This document shows, piece after piece, positions 35,931 through 45,334 of a DNA stretch of 61,908 nt (its first letter is position 1; every line of letters begins with the position of its first letter). The stretch comes from an uncultured Bacteroidales bacterium (GTDB lineage: Bacteria; Bacteroidota; Bacteroidia; Bacteroidales; Muribaculaceae), in NCBI GenBank assembly GCA_902760865.1, contig CACWID010000013.1:1-61908 (forward strand), in the 5' to 3' direction. The notes below the pieces were generated by a model. That model did no database searches, was not told the DNA's origin, and saw only the letters and a program-made list of their open reading frames with translations. The translations under genes and the position numbers were made by a program.

Positions 35931-36041
35931 ATGATGAAAAGGCTATTGAACCTATTGTTGGCGTACTGCTGGCTGCCGTTATTTACCGGCCAGCGGCGTT
36001 TTGTCGTGCCTTTACATCTCGAAATCAATCTACTGGAGTAG
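35931..36041 (+). CDS. Possible 36-residue signal-peptide-like micro-ORF
   Basis: The frame starts ATGATGAAA and encodes MMKRLLNLLLAYCWLPLF followed by 18 further residues, TGQRRFVVPLHLEINLLE. The first half is a good signal peptide or membrane helix. It may be a small membrane peptide, a leader peptide, or the surviving start of a lost secreted-protein gene. A terminator-like hairpin (36094-36137) follows. Confidence 0.3.
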   Translation: MMKRLLNLLLAYCWLPLFTGQRRFVVPLHLEINLLE

Positions 36042-36093
36042 CCAAAGGCTTATCCTAAGTGCTAAATAATTTTTTCATAAGCGAGGTTTTGGG

Positions 36094-36137
36094 AGGTGCG
36101 TCACAGTGGGGGCCACAGGGACGCACCTTCTTTTCTT
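36094..36137 (+). terminator. Terminator-like hairpin
   Basis: A 9-bp stem AGGTGCGTC/GACGCACCT with an inner GTGG/CCAC helix and a T-rich tail. It resembles the leader hairpin at 36488-36537 in sequence (GAGGxGCGTCA then GTGG). Confidence 0.6.
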
Positions 36138-36150
36138 AAAAATGAATCAG

Positions 36151-36240
36151 AAAAGGCGCACAGTGAGAGTTCACAGGGTTAATAGATGTTGATAATCAAG
36201 ATAATTCATAATACAAAATAATTGGTCTGTGCGCCTTTTT
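36151..36240 (+). terminator. Long-range hairpin ending in T-run
   Basis: A 13-bp perfect stem (AAAAGGCGCACAG and CTGTGCGCCTTTT) encloses a 63-nt AT-rich loop and ends in five T. It could be a terminator or the body of a short structured RNA. Confidence 0.45.
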
Positions 36241-36305
36241 CCCTATATACAATTCAGTGCCGTCGCCGGGTGAGCATGCCTTGAAGGATGAAGAGAATGG
36301 CAAAG

Positions 36306-36345
36306 TGTAAAATATTTAGACATTTTGATGTAAAAAAAATAGACA
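36306..36345 (+). promoter_or_regulatory. Paired 17-bp operator upstream of the 36607 gene
   Basis: Two dyads, TGTAAAATATTTAGACA (36306-36322) and TGTAAAAAAAATAGACA (36329-36345), are centred 23 bp apart. Their centres lie 80 and 57 nt upstream of the -7 box at 36394. The same arrangement precedes the genes at 43271 and 48522. Confidence 0.75.
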
Positions 36346-36369
36346 ATTGCCATTTTTAGAGAAAATAGT

Positions 36370-36401
36370 TTTGGTGAACGGCGAGGTTACTCATAATTTT
36401 G
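36370..36401 (+). promoter_or_regulatory. Promoter of the 36607 gene
   Basis: TTTG (36370-36373), a 20-nt spacer and TAATTTTG (36394-36401). The leader to the ATG is about 200 nt. Confidence 0.75.
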
Positions 36402-36487
36402 TAGTGTAGAGGCCGAGACACTGTTGATGCTCTAACACTAAACATAAACGAAGAAGATATAGATTGCTTTATTTGTGGTTAAATTCT

Positions 36488-36537
36488 GTGAGGAGCGTCA
36501 TCGTGGCGCAGGCCGTGAGAAGCGCTCCTCACTTTTT
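36488..36537 (+). promoter_or_regulatory. Terminator-like hairpin inside the 36607 leader, possible attenuator
   Basis: A 10-bp stem GTGAGGAGCG/CGCTCCTCAC with a large loop is followed by TTTTT. It lies between the promoter (36394) and the start codon (36607), so transcripts must read through it. This suggests attenuation or a small leader RNA. Confidence 0.5.
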
Positions 36538-36606
36538 GATGAGACGAATAAACAGCAGACAGCATAACAATAACCCATACATTACTAACCTAAACTTAAT
36601 GTTATT

Positions 36607-39120
36607 ATGAGAAAGCTAATTTTCACATTCATGAGTCTGTTCATGGTCAGCACGGCTATGGCAGACAGCTATTTTTACATCGATGACATGGATGTCGACG
36701 GCGCTTACGGTCAGCAGGTCGTGATTCCCGTCAAGGCATCGTTCGGTGCGTATGTCAACGCCTTCCAGGTGGACATCACCTATCCTGAGGGCCTGACGCC
36801 AGTAAAGGTGGAGATGGGCGCTGACGCATGTCAGAGCTACTATGATCTGGACGGAATCGAAGATGTCGCTACTCCGTTTTTCACGTGTAATCCCGAGAAG
36901 ACCCGCATCATTGCGGCCTTTGCCGGTTTTGGTTACTGGGATCCCGACGGCAATGGGGAGTATGAGCCCTATGGTGCCGTCAAGTGGGCTGCCGGCGACT
37001 ACGACGAGATGATTCTGATCACCGTAAGAGTGGAAGAAGACTTCTATGGCGGAACGATTGTCGTTCAAACCGAGGTCGGCTCAAGCGATGACGCCCGTGG
37101 CGCCACCGTCAAAGACACAGGCGACGCTGAAGTGATTTTCACACGTGAGGCCTACATCACGGTTATCCCGGTACCCATGGAGCTGACAGGTCAGATCATT
37201 TATGAGTATGACGGTTATGATGAAGTAAGGATTTATTACTCCGGTGAAGAGCCTGTGAACATGGAAGTCGTCGTTAACGGCGAGTATGTCTATGGCGGTG
37301 AACCTGATTTTACGTACAATCTGCCCGAATTTGGCGTGTATGATTTTGTGGTAACCGCTTATTGTGATTGTTACAATCCCATGACTTATGAGTTTGTTAT
37401 CGATTTGCCGCAGCCAGTGACACCAGCTCCGACCTACACCATTGAAGATATGGGCAACACCTATGTCGTAACCGTTGAGGGCGAAGGTGACCTGCATCTT
37501 TATCTCTTCGGCGAGGAGGTGCCGAATCACTATGAGATTCCTCGGTGCTATGATGAGATGGTATATGAGTTTATGGCAACGGCCCAGATCCCTGGCTGGA
37601 TCCAGAGCGAATGCATCACCTTTACGGTCGTGGTTCCTGCCTTGGAGAAGCAGCAAGCAGAAGCTCCCATAATCGATTTGACGATGGATGACGCGAATGT
37701 GTATGTGAACATAGTCTGGCCCGAGAGTGATGGCGAATGTGTATTTACCGGCAATGACGTCTATTCGCGCGGCGAACAGGACTACGAGGTGACTGTAGAG
37801 GCCTACGTGACCGAGGGATATTCCTACTGTGAGAGCGAGCATGCCGTCGTGACCATCGTCGTTCCGGCTCTTGAAATACCCGAGCCCGAGGGCTACCTGC
37901 TCACCCTGGCCGATGCCGCCGTACTGCACGGCAATAGCGTTGTCATCCCCGTGTCGATGACCAACCGTGAGTCGGTGACCGCCTTCCAGACCGACCTGTA
38001 TCTGCCTGAGGGCTTCGAGTTGCAGGATGTAACGCTGTCTGACCGCAAGGCCGACCACCAGCTGATGCGCAACGTCCGCGAGGACGGCGCCGTCCGCATC
38101 CTGTGCTACTCACCGTCGCTGTCAGCGTTCAGCGGCAATGATGGCGAGCTGATGTACATCACCGTCAAGGTGCCCGACAGTGCCGCCGGCGACTATGAGC
38201 TGTTGCTGAAGAAGAGCCTGCTGACAATCGCTTCGTTTGACGAGGTGCGCTGTCCTGACGATGCCGGCACGCTGACCGTGAGGGCCTACATCCCCGGTGA
38301 CGTGAATGGCGACGGCGTAGTGACCGTGACCGATGTCGTTGTCACCGCTCAGTATATCATCGGCTTGAATCCCAGCCCGTTTGTCTTTGATGCCGCCGAC
38401 ATGAACGGCGACGACGATATCACCGTGACCGATGTCGTATTCATTGCCCGCCTGGTACTCAATCCCGACTTGGTTGACATGATGCGTGCTCCCGCCCTGG
38501 GCGTGAACAATGACGCCATGAGTGCCGATGGCATCCAGCTGCCGGCAGGCGAGACCCGCACAGTGACCATCGCCCTGGACAATGAGGTGGACTACACCGC
38601 CTTCCAGCTCGACATGCAGCTGCCCGAGGGCCTGACCGCCACCAACTTCCGCCTGACCAATCGTGCCGGCAGCCACACGCTGATTGCCAACATGCTCGAG
38701 GACGGCACACAGCGTGTGATGTGCTACTCGCCGCTGCTGAATGTCATCGACGGCCACGAGGGCGCATTGCTCACCTTCGACGTGACTGCCACCGGCAGTG
38801 TGACCGGCGACATCAATGTTGACGGCATCGAGATGGTCAGCGCCGCCTGCCAGACCGCCCGTCTGAACGGCTTCAGCATCCAGGTGAACGGCGACGTCAC
38901 CGGCGTGAGGGAGATGGTTGAGAACGTGCGCATCTACACCGACGGTCAGAACATCATCGTCGAGAGCCCTGTTGCCCAGCGCATCGTCATCAGCGATGTG
39001 GCAGGTCGCAGCTATGAAGTGGACGTTACCGAGGGCCGCAACGTGATCCCCGCCCGCACTGCTGGCGTGGCCATCGTCAAGGCCGGTAACCAGACCGCCA
39101 AGCTCATGATCAACAACTAA
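36607..39120 (+). CDS. Scaffoldin-like secreted protein with cohesin-like and dockerin modules
   Basis: An 837-residue secreted protein. After a signal peptide (residues 1-19) come a cohesin-like module (about 22-195, GQQVVIPVKASFGAYVNAFQ), two or three Ig-like repeats (about 200-420, each ending VVPALE), a second cohesin-like module (about 430-560, NSVVIPVSMTNRESVTAFQ), a dockerin with two calcium loops (GDVNGDGVVTVTDVVVTAQY and MNGDDDITVTDVVFIARL, about 562-625), a third cohesin-like module (about 640-760, TVTIALDNEVDYTAFQLDMQ) and a C-terminal tail. It is the most scaffold-like protein of the block and could bind the dockerins of its neighbours. The 39130 gene follows after 9 nt. The control region is a paired operator. 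Cohesin assignment rests on motif pattern only. Confidence 0.8.
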   Translation: MRKLIFTFMSLFMVSTAMADSYFYIDDMDVDGAYGQQVVIPVKASFGAYVNAFQVDITYPEGLTPVKVEMGADACQSYYDLDGIEDVATPFFTCNPEKTRIIAAFAGFGYWDPDGNGEYEPYGAVKWAAGDYDEMILITVRVEEDFYGGTIVVQTEVGSSDDARGATVKDTGDAEVIFTREAYITVIPVPMELTGQIIYEYDGYDEVRIYYSGEEPVNMEVVVNGEYVYGGEPDFTYNLPEFGVYDFVVTAYCDCYNPMTYEFVIDLPQPVTPAPTYTIEDMGNTYVVTVEGEGDLHLYLFGEEVPNHYEIPRCYDEMVYEFMATAQIPGWIQSECITFTVVVPALEKQQAEAPIIDLTMDDANVYVNIVWPESDGECVFTGNDVYSRGEQDYEVTVEAYVTEGYSYCESEHAVVTIVVPALEIPEPEGYLLTLADAAVLHGNSVVIPVSMTNRESVTAFQTDLYLPEGFELQDVTLSDRKADHQLMRNVREDGAVRILCYSPSLSAFSGNDGELMYITVKVPDSAAGDYELLLKKSLLTIASFDEVRCPDDAGTLTVRAYIPGDVNGDGVVTVTDVVVTAQYIIGLNPSPFVFDAADMNGDDDITVTDVVFIARLVLNPDLVDMMRAPALGVNNDAMSADGIQLPAGETRTVTIALDNEVDYTAFQLDMQLPEGLTATNFRLTNRAGSHTLIANMLEDGTQRVMCYSPLLNVIDGHEGALLTFDVTATGSVTGDINVDGIEMVSAACQTARLNGFSIQVNGDVTGVREMVENVRIYTDGQNIIVESPVAQRIVISDVAGRSYEVDVTEGRNVIPARTAGVAIVKAGNQTAKLMINN

Positions 39121-39129
39121 ACCGGTTGG

Positions 39130-39792
39130 ATGATGATACCCAGAAGTCTATTATCTATGCTTATGGTCGTTGCGGCAACTTTGTCGGTTGCCGCAACCGA
39201 CCTTTTCCATATTGAGGATTTCATGATGCAGCCTGGACAGACTGTTGAGGTAGAAATCCTGCTTGACAACGAGACGAGTTTCACTGCCTTCCAGACCGAC
39301 TTGAGCCTGCCCGAGGGCTTGTCGGTCGACATGCAGAGTGTGGCGCTGACCGGCCGCAAGGCCGAGGACCATGTGCTGGCGATCAATGTGCTGTCTAACG
39401 GCGACATCCGCATCATGTCTTACTCGATGATGATTCAGCCCTACAGCGGCACCAGCGGAACACTGGTGACCTTCAATGTCACTGCCAGCGAGTCGCTGAG
39501 CGGCCCCGTTGTCATCCGGCTGAAGAACAACCGCTTCACCAACTTGCAGGGGCGGGAAGTCCAGCTCGACGACACGAGTTGCACGGTGTTGGTCCCTAGT
39601 ATGGTCGGCGACGTGAACGGCTCGGGCGATGTGACCATTGCCGACGTGACGAAGCTGATCAACTATCTGCTCAGCAAGGACCCTTCCGCTTGTCTTCTCG
39701 AGAATGCCGACTTGAACGGCTCGGGTGATGTGACCATTGCCGACGTGACGATGCTGATCAACCGCCTGCTCAGGGGCGAGTTTGCCAACTGA
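39130..39792 (+). CDS. Secreted cohesin-like plus dockerin protein
   Basis: A 220-residue secreted protein with a signal peptide (residues 1-22). One cohesin-like domain follows (about 25-155, QTVEVEILLDNETSFTAFQ, LSLPEGLSVDMQSVALTGRK), very close in sequence to the modules of the 36607 protein. Then comes a complete type I dockerin (about 158-218) with two near-identical calcium loops, GDVNGSGDVTIADVT and DLNGSGDVTIADVT, each followed by a helix (LINYLL, LINRLL). With one module of each kind it could act as an adaptor that extends or caps a complex. It starts 9 nt after the 36607 stop and should be on the same mRNA. Confidence 0.82.
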   Translation: MMIPRSLLSMLMVVAATLSVAATDLFHIEDFMMQPGQTVEVEILLDNETSFTAFQTDLSLPEGLSVDMQSVALTGRKAEDHVLAINVLSNGDIRIMSYSMMIQPYSGTSGTLVTFNVTASESLSGPVVIRLKNNRFTNLQGREVQLDDTSCTVLVPSMVGDVNGSGDVTIADVTKLINYLLSKDPSACLLENADLNGSGDVTIADVTMLINRLLRGEFAN

Positions 39793-40043
39793 TACCGTGT
39801 TGACAGAACTTGCTTTTGAAAATAAGTAAGTTCGACGATGTCACATGCTGAAAACCGAGGATGTGTCATGATTACTGCTTCAAGCAATCATCGGGCTATG
39901 GCCCGGGACATACCGGAAATGAATTATGGCACATCCTTTTTCAATCAACAGTCGGTTATGGCTTCGTCGGGCTGTGGTTTGAAATTAACTGATAATGAGG
40001 AAGATACAAGAGAATTGCTATAAATTAATACCATTCAACAACT

Positions 40044-42977
40044 ATGAAACAAACAAAAAGTATCTTTAAAACCTTCTTGCTGCTGGTGGCACTGTCGTTG
40101 CCGCTGGTATCGTTCGCCCAGACCCAGTTCTGGTCAGGTGGCATCCACTATGAGGTGATGGACCCCTATACCGATTTCTATACCGTCAAGGTCATTGCAG
40201 CTGATGAACAAGGTTATAGCGGCGAGATCACAATCCCGCGGATTGTTTATTGTGAGGCTTACGGCAACTATGGCGGTCATTTCATGAAGGCTTGCCAAGT
40301 CACTGAGATCGGCGAGGGCGCCTTCCGCGACTGTACCGGCTTGACTGGCGTGTCGTTGCCCGTCTCAGTGAATACAATCGGGAAAAATGCCTTCTACGGT
40401 TGCTCGTCACTGACCCGTGTGAACCTCAATTCGGGCCTGCAGACCATCTGTGCCTCGGCATTCGGTTACTGCACCAGCCTGACAGACATCGTGCTGCCCA
40501 ACTCGGTCACGAGGATGGAGGCCAACGTCTTCTATGGCTGCACGTCGCTGGCCCATGTTAAGCTGTCGAGTAATGCGAAGGAGCTGCTGAGCACCTTCCA
40601 GGGCTGCACCAGCCTCGCCTCGATTGACATCCCGGATAAGGTGACAAAACTGGATGGCACCTTCCAGGGCTGCAGCGCCTTGACGACTGTCAAGTTGCCT
40701 AAGGCCCTGACGACCATCGGTGCCAACGCCTTTGACGGATGCAGCTTGCTGCCGCGCCTGTATCTGCCCAATCTGGTCACTACCATCGGATCCAGGGCAT
40801 TTGCCGACACCCGTTTCGACTATCTGGAACTGCCGGCTTCGGTCACGAGCATCGAGGGAGATGCATTTGACGGAAACACCCAGTTGGCCAATGTCGTCGT
40901 GCGCTCCGAGAATCCGCCGCTGATGGCCAGCCAGAGTGTTTTCACTGACGACACCTATGGCCTGGCGTTGCTGAGTGTCCCCGAGGCAGCTGTCGCCTCC
41001 TATCAGTCGACCGACTGGTGGAACGTGTTTGAACATGTGGCGGGCATTGCCGCTAACAGCCTTTATGACTTTGAGGTTGACGGCATCTGCTACCTGCGCA
41101 CCGGTCCTGGTACGGTCGACGTGACCTACCGCGACAAGAACTACAATTGCTACAGCGGCGATGTGGTCATCCCCGCTACTGTGACCCACGACAACGTGAC
41201 CTATAGCGTGACGGGCATCGGTAACTCGGCCTTCCGCTCTTGCTCAGACCTGACGAGCGTAACCATTCCGGCAAGCGTGTCAGTCATCGGCGAGAATGCG
41301 TTCTATAGTTGCTACCGTCTGACAGAAATAGAGATTCCCGAGGCGGTCACTTCCATCGGTGACGGGGCATTCCAGCGTTGCAAAGGGTTGATGTCACTGA
41401 CCATCCCGGAGAATGTAACCTCACTGGGCAGCAACGCCTTCTACACCTACTACAACTCCACGCCTTCCCTCACGACCCTCACGTGGAATGCGCGTGATTG
41501 CTGGACCAGTGGCGACTTATATGCCTATTACCTGAAGACAGTGAACATCGGTGACCAGGTAGAGGTGCTGCCGCCCAATTTCGCCCGTGGTGCAGATATC
41601 ACGACGGTTGATCTGCCCTTGTCTCTCAAGACCATCGGCGCAAGTGCATTTGATGGCTGTGATAGTCTGAAGAGCCTGACCATCCCCCTGAATGTATCCA
41701 GCATCGGCGAATATGCCTTGAGGAATACCGGGATCAGATCGTTCACATGGAATGCCCGTGAATGCTGGACCAACGGAGACTTGAACTGGCCCTGGTATTA
41801 TACCATAGGATTGTCGCAGGTGTTTATCGGCGACCAGGTTGAGGTGCTTCCCCGCAACTTTGTCTGCAACAGCAATGTGTCATCGTTTGAAGTTCCCCGC
41901 TCAGTTCGGATTATCGGTCCAGGGGCATACAAGTCATGTTCACAACTCACTGGCCATCTTGAGATTCCCGACTGGATCGAGCTTGTATGCGACGACGCCT
42001 TTTATGACTGCACCAATATCAGGAGCCTAACCGTCGGCAAGAACGTTACCAGCATCGGCGAACATGCTTTCAGCAATTACTACTATTATAATGACTACTT
42101 GGATTCTATCACCTGGAATGCCCGCAACTGTATGTTTATGGGTATGTCCTATTGTCCCAGTGTCACCCAGATAACGATAGGAGACGAAGTGGAGTCTCTT
42201 CCCCAATACTTCGGCGGCTCCTCATCCATCAAGTCGATAGATATTCCGGAAAGTGTCAAGACCATTGATGATCATGCTTTTGAATTCTGTGACAGTCTGA
42301 CCAGCGTGACAATCCCCAATTCAGTCACATCGCTTGGCAATTATGCGTTTAATTATTCTGGCCTGACCAGCGCGAAGCTATCTGATGCACTCACGACGAT
42401 ACCGGAGTATGCCTTCATGGGGTGCAGGAATTTGGCTGACGTGACCTTGGGCAATGCAGTCACGACCATTGAGACCTATGCCTTTGAAAGCTGTGAGGGC
42501 CTTAAGGAAGTGGAACTGCCCAATACGCTGACAACAATCGGCTACGGCGCATTTAGCTGGTCGGGACTGACCAGCGTGACGATACCGGCTTCGGTGACGT
42601 CGATAGGTGAATATGCCTTTGCTTATTGCCGTAGCATGACCGATGTGACGAGCTTGGCATTGTTGCCTCCGACCATTGGAAGCTCCACATTTGAAGATGT
42701 TTACAACAGAGCGACGCTCCATGTTACCACACCGGCAATGGATGACTATAGTGCCCATGAATACTGGTCGCGCTTCAACACCATCGTGGCCATTGCCGAC
42801 CAGACGCCTGGTGACCTGAACGGCGACGGCCGTCTGAGCATCGGTGACGTCACGTCGCTGATCGGACTCATCCTGACTGGCAATGTCACCGGCAATCCCA
42901 TCGCCGACGTGAACGGCGACGGCATAGTCAATATCAGTGACGTCACGGCCCTGATCAATAAGTTGCTTGTTCAATAA
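40044..42977 (+). CDS. BspA-like LRR protein with C-terminal dockerin
   Basis: A 977-residue secreted protein with a signal peptide (residues 1-25, ending VSFAQ). Two long arrays of LRR_5/BspA repeats (about 85-330 and 395-890) have units such as VTKIGxxAFxxCxxLTSVTIP. Unusual inserted units read TWNARDCWTSGDLYAYY and TWNARNCMFMG, which break the repeat period. Residues 345-385 form a linker (VDGICYLRTGPGTVDVTY) also found in the 46442 protein. The last 60 residues are a dockerin with two calcium loops (GDLNGDGRLSIGDVTSL and DVNGDGIVNISDVTAL). The likely role is an adhesin presented on a cohesin scaffold (inference). No good promoter was found in the 251-nt gap upstream, so readthrough from 36607-39130 is possible. 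Confidence 0.85.
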   Translation: MKQTKSIFKTFLLLVALSLPLVSFAQTQFWSGGIHYEVMDPYTDFYTVKVIAADEQGYSGEITIPRIVYCEAYGNYGGHFMKACQVTEIGEGAFRDCTGLTGVSLPVSVNTIGKNAFYGCSSLTRVNLNSGLQTICASAFGYCTSLTDIVLPNSVTRMEANVFYGCTSLAHVKLSSNAKELLSTFQGCTSLASIDIPDKVTKLDGTFQGCSALTTVKLPKALTTIGANAFDGCSLLPRLYLPNLVTTIGSRAFADTRFDYLELPASVTSIEGDAFDGNTQLANVVVRSENPPLMASQSVFTDDTYGLALLSVPEAAVASYQSTDWWNVFEHVAGIAANSLYDFEVDGICYLRTGPGTVDVTYRDKNYNCYSGDVVIPATVTHDNVTYSVTGIGNSAFRSCSDLTSVTIPASVSVIGENAFYSCYRLTEIEIPEAVTSIGDGAFQRCKGLMSLTIPENVTSLGSNAFYTYYNSTPSLTTLTWNARDCWTSGDLYAYYLKTVNIGDQVEVLPPNFARGADITTVDLPLSLKTIGASAFDGCDSLKSLTIPLNVSSIGEYALRNTGIRSFTWNARECWTNGDLNWPWYYTIGLSQVFIGDQVEVLPRNFVCNSNVSSFEVPRSVRIIGPGAYKSCSQLTGHLEIPDWIELVCDDAFYDCTNIRSLTVGKNVTSIGEHAFSNYYYYNDYLDSITWNARNCMFMGMSYCPSVTQITIGDEVESLPQYFGGSSSIKSIDIPESVKTIDDHAFEFCDSLTSVTIPNSVTSLGNYAFNYSGLTSAKLSDALTTIPEYAFMGCRNLADVTLGNAVTTIETYAFESCEGLKEVELPNTLTTIGYGAFSWSGLTSVTIPASVTSIGEYAFAYCRSMTDVTSLALLPPTIGSSTFEDVYNRATLHVTTPAMDDYSAHEYWSRFNTIVAIADQTPGDLNGDGRLSIGDVTSLIGLILTGNVTGNPIADVNGDGIVNISDVTALINKLLVQ

Positions 42978-43121
42978 ATGAGTGATGATAGAGCTATTTT
43001 TCCACTTGCGAATCTTTAATTGATAATAGACTGCAGAGTGGTATCATGCAGGGGAGATGCGACGAGCAAATCGTGCTTGTCGCATCTCTTGTCATATCGG
43101 GCGGGCATCCAGGGGTCTTAG

Positions 43122-43161
43122 TGTCTAATTTTTTGACACTACACTGTCTAAAAATTAGACA
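43122..43161 (+). promoter_or_regulatory. Paired 17-bp operator upstream of the C10 protease gene
   Basis: TGTCTAATTTTTTGACA (43122-43138) and the perfect dyad TGTCTAAAAATTAGACA (43145-43161) are centred 23 bp apart. Their centres lie 81 and 58 nt upstream of the -7 box at 43211. Confidence 0.78.
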
Positions 43162-43185
43162 CTTTCGGAATTAGGCCGTGAGAGA

Positions 43186-43218
43186 TTTGTGTGAACAGGC
43201 GTTTTTTGCGTAAGTTTG
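43186..43218 (+). promoter_or_regulatory. Promoter of the C10 protease gene
   Basis: TTTG (43186-43189), a 21-nt spacer and TAAGTTTG (43211-43218), 52 nt before the ATG. Confidence 0.75.
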
Positions 43219-43270
43219 TGAAAAGGAAAAATTATCATATTATTATTCATATCTAATCAATTTAAAGCAA

Positions 43271-45298
43271 ATGAAAAAGATACTTTACCTGACCATCGCA
43301 ATGATGCTGGCCATGATGGATGCCAGTGCTGGAACCATCGGTGAGGCTGCGGCCCGCGAGCTTGCCGCCCGGTTCCTGAACAGCCGTGTGGACCGGGGGC
43401 GGTTGCGTGCCGTGGTGCCCTCGGGCGAGATGCAGTTGCTCTATACCGGCATGAGCGACGTGTCGTCGGGCCTTGCTGCCTACTACATCTATAACACCGA
43501 TGTCAGCTATGTGGTCGTGGCCGGCGACGACCTCTGCCGCGACATCCTGGTCTGGGGCGACCGCCCGCTGGACTTGAGCAACATGCCGTGCGGTCTGGAG
43601 GCCCTGCTCGATACCTACAAGCATGACTTCGACTACCTGCAGTCACATCCCGGCGAGGACGGACTGGTGCGCTCGCCGCGCCTCACTGAGACCCTCGAGA
43701 GCATCCCGCCGCTGCTGACCGAGCAGTGGTCGCAGGGAGTCCCTTATAACAACTATTGCCCCGTGTACAATGGCGAGGCCTGCGTGACGGGCTGTGCCTG
43801 CACGTCGCTGTCGATGGTGCTCCACTACTGGCAGCATGCCAGCCTGAGTAATGCGTTGCCCGGTTATATCACCGGCACGCTGGGCATCAGCATGGGAGCT
43901 CTGGAGCCCGTCGAGTTTGACTGGGCAAACATGCTTGACGTCTATAAGCAGGGTAACTACACCGACCAGCAGGGTGCCGCCGTGGCGCGGCTGATGCAGT
44001 ACGTCGGCCAAGCCGAGATGATGGACTACGGGCCTGACGGCAGTGGCGCCACCGTGTACAGCATTTTCAATGCAGTCAGGCTGTTCGGCTATGACTCGCG
44101 CGTCAGGGTGGAGGAACAGATGAACCACCGTCCTGATGTGTGGCGCGATTTAATCATGGATGAATTGAAGGCAGGGCGCCCCATCGTGTACACGGCAGCT
44201 GATATGAGCTATAATGTCGGTCACGCCTTCAACCTCGATGGCTATGATGCCGAGAGTGACATGTATCACATCAACTTCGGCTGGGGTGGCAACGGCGATG
44301 CCTATTGTGCCCTGAACGCTTTCTCAGGCGGAGGCATGACTTTCAACTACTATCAGCGGATGATCGTGGGCATCCAGCCGCCTGAGGTCTTTGAACCTGC
44401 TCTCAATGTCTCGACCGACGCGCTGGACTTCGGCAACGCCTACAATGGCTATCATGAGCGCCGTACATTCACCGTCACGGGCAAGGACCTGACGGGCAAC
44501 ATCACGCTGAAGCTCGGCGGTCGTGATTCGATCCATTACAGTGTCACTCCACGCACCATCACGCCCGCCGAAGCGGCCGCTGGCGTCGAGGTGACCGTCT
44601 CGCTGTTCCCCTACAGCCGGGGGCAGCTCAATGCCACCTTGACCCTGTCGAGCCCCGACGTGGACGATATCAACATCTCGCTCACGGGCTTCGGCATCAA
44701 GACCGGAGCTTTTATCCGGCCAAATGCCAGCTCGATGGAATTTGAAGCCACGGTCGGCGAGACCGTCATGCAGCAGCTCGAAGTCGAGAAGCACAATTTT
44801 GACGGCTGGATTGCTTCACCCCGATTTGGAAGTTCCGCAGTTGACACCGCCGAGCACATTATCATCCCGATTACCCCGCCCACTCTCAACTCCCCGATCC
44901 TTTACGAGATTGTGGGTGATGAGAGCTTCAGCGTCAAGTCTTGTATGGTGACCTACACCTCCACCATGACGGACAGCGTCGCCCTCAGCGTTGTCTATCA
45001 CCCGACGACAGCGGGCACACATCATGCTCAGCTCATCCTCTCGACATCGACCTTTGGCCTCTACCCGGCCCATCCGGTGACCGTCGAGCTGACGGGTGTC
45101 GCTGCCGAGGGTCCGCTGGGCGGAGACATGAACGGCGACGGCGTGCTGACAGTGAGCGATGTGGTGCAGCTTATCGATGTGCTGGTCAACAACGATGGCG
45201 GCATGCAACGTCTCTTCCCCTCAGACGTGAACGGCGACGGCCTGTTGAATCTAACGGACCTCACGACGCTCATCGAGTTGGTGCTGTCCGCTCTCTAG
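43271..45298 (+). CDS. Secreted C10-family cysteine protease (streptopain-like) with dockerin
   Basis: A 675-residue secreted protease. After the signal peptide (residues 1-20) comes a propeptide-like region (about 22-140) and a C10 peptidase domain (about 145-375). Catalytic Cys175 lies in TGCACTSLSMVLHYW, His318 in NVGHAFNLDGYD, and the Trp-Gly segment in HINFGWGGNGDAY. The usual Ala-Thr-Ala-Met after the Cys is replaced by Ala-Cys-Thr-Ser. Ig-like beta domains follow (about 385-605), then a dockerin (GDMNGDGVLTVSDVVQLIDV and DVNGDGLLNLTDLTTLIELV, about 615-675). C10 enzymes are best known from SpeB and the B. fragilis Bfp proteases. The dockerin suggests attachment to a surface complex. 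The upstream paired operator links it to the 36607, 45651 and 48522 genes. Confidence 0.9.
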   Translation: MKKILYLTIAMMLAMMDASAGTIGEAAARELAARFLNSRVDRGRLRAVVPSGEMQLLYTGMSDVSSGLAAYYIYNTDVSYVVVAGDDLCRDILVWGDRPLDLSNMPCGLEALLDTYKHDFDYLQSHPGEDGLVRSPRLTETLESIPPLLTEQWSQGVPYNNYCPVYNGEACVTGCACTSLSMVLHYWQHASLSNALPGYITGTLGISMGALEPVEFDWANMLDVYKQGNYTDQQGAAVARLMQYVGQAEMMDYGPDGSGATVYSIFNAVRLFGYDSRVRVEEQMNHRPDVWRDLIMDELKAGRPIVYTAADMSYNVGHAFNLDGYDAESDMYHINFGWGGNGDAYCALNAFSGGGMTFNYYQRMIVGIQPPEVFEPALNVSTDALDFGNAYNGYHERRTFTVTGKDLTGNITLKLGGRDSIHYSVTPRTITPAEAAAGVEVTVSLFPYSRGQLNATLTLSSPDVDDINISLTGFGIKTGAFIRPNASSMEFEATVGETVMQQLEVEKHNFDGWIASPRFGSSAVDTAEHIIIPITPPTLNSPILYEIVGDESFSVKSCMVTYTSTMTDSVALSVVYHPTTAGTHHAQLILSTSTFGLYPAHPVTVELTGVAAEGPLGGDMNGDGVLTVSDVVQLIDVLVNNDGGMQRLFPSDVNGDGLLNLTDLTTLIELVLSAL

Positions 45299-45334
45299 AC
45301 CGCAGCAGTCCCGACATGACAAGAAGTCGAAAAG

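Larger units (their letters stand above)
35189..36606. other. 1.4-kb gene-poor region rich in hairpins
   Basis: Apart from one doubtful 36-codon frame (35931-36041) there is no gene. It contains the xylose-operon hairpin (35221-35267), a candidate minus-strand small RNA (35330-35456), a GAACCGTC/GACGGTTC hairpin (35580-35597), two terminator-like structures (36094-36137 and 36151-36240), the paired operator and promoter of the 36607 gene, and a hairpin inside that gene's leader (36488-36537). The stretch 35600-35790 holds nothing I recognise. Confidence 0.7.

Noticed and set aside
43119-43163. Interpreting the two dyads as one large terminator hairpin
   Set aside because: They can pair with each other here, but the other three promoters keep site spacing without that pairing, and the single site at 45335 cannot. 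A DNA-binding site explains all four.
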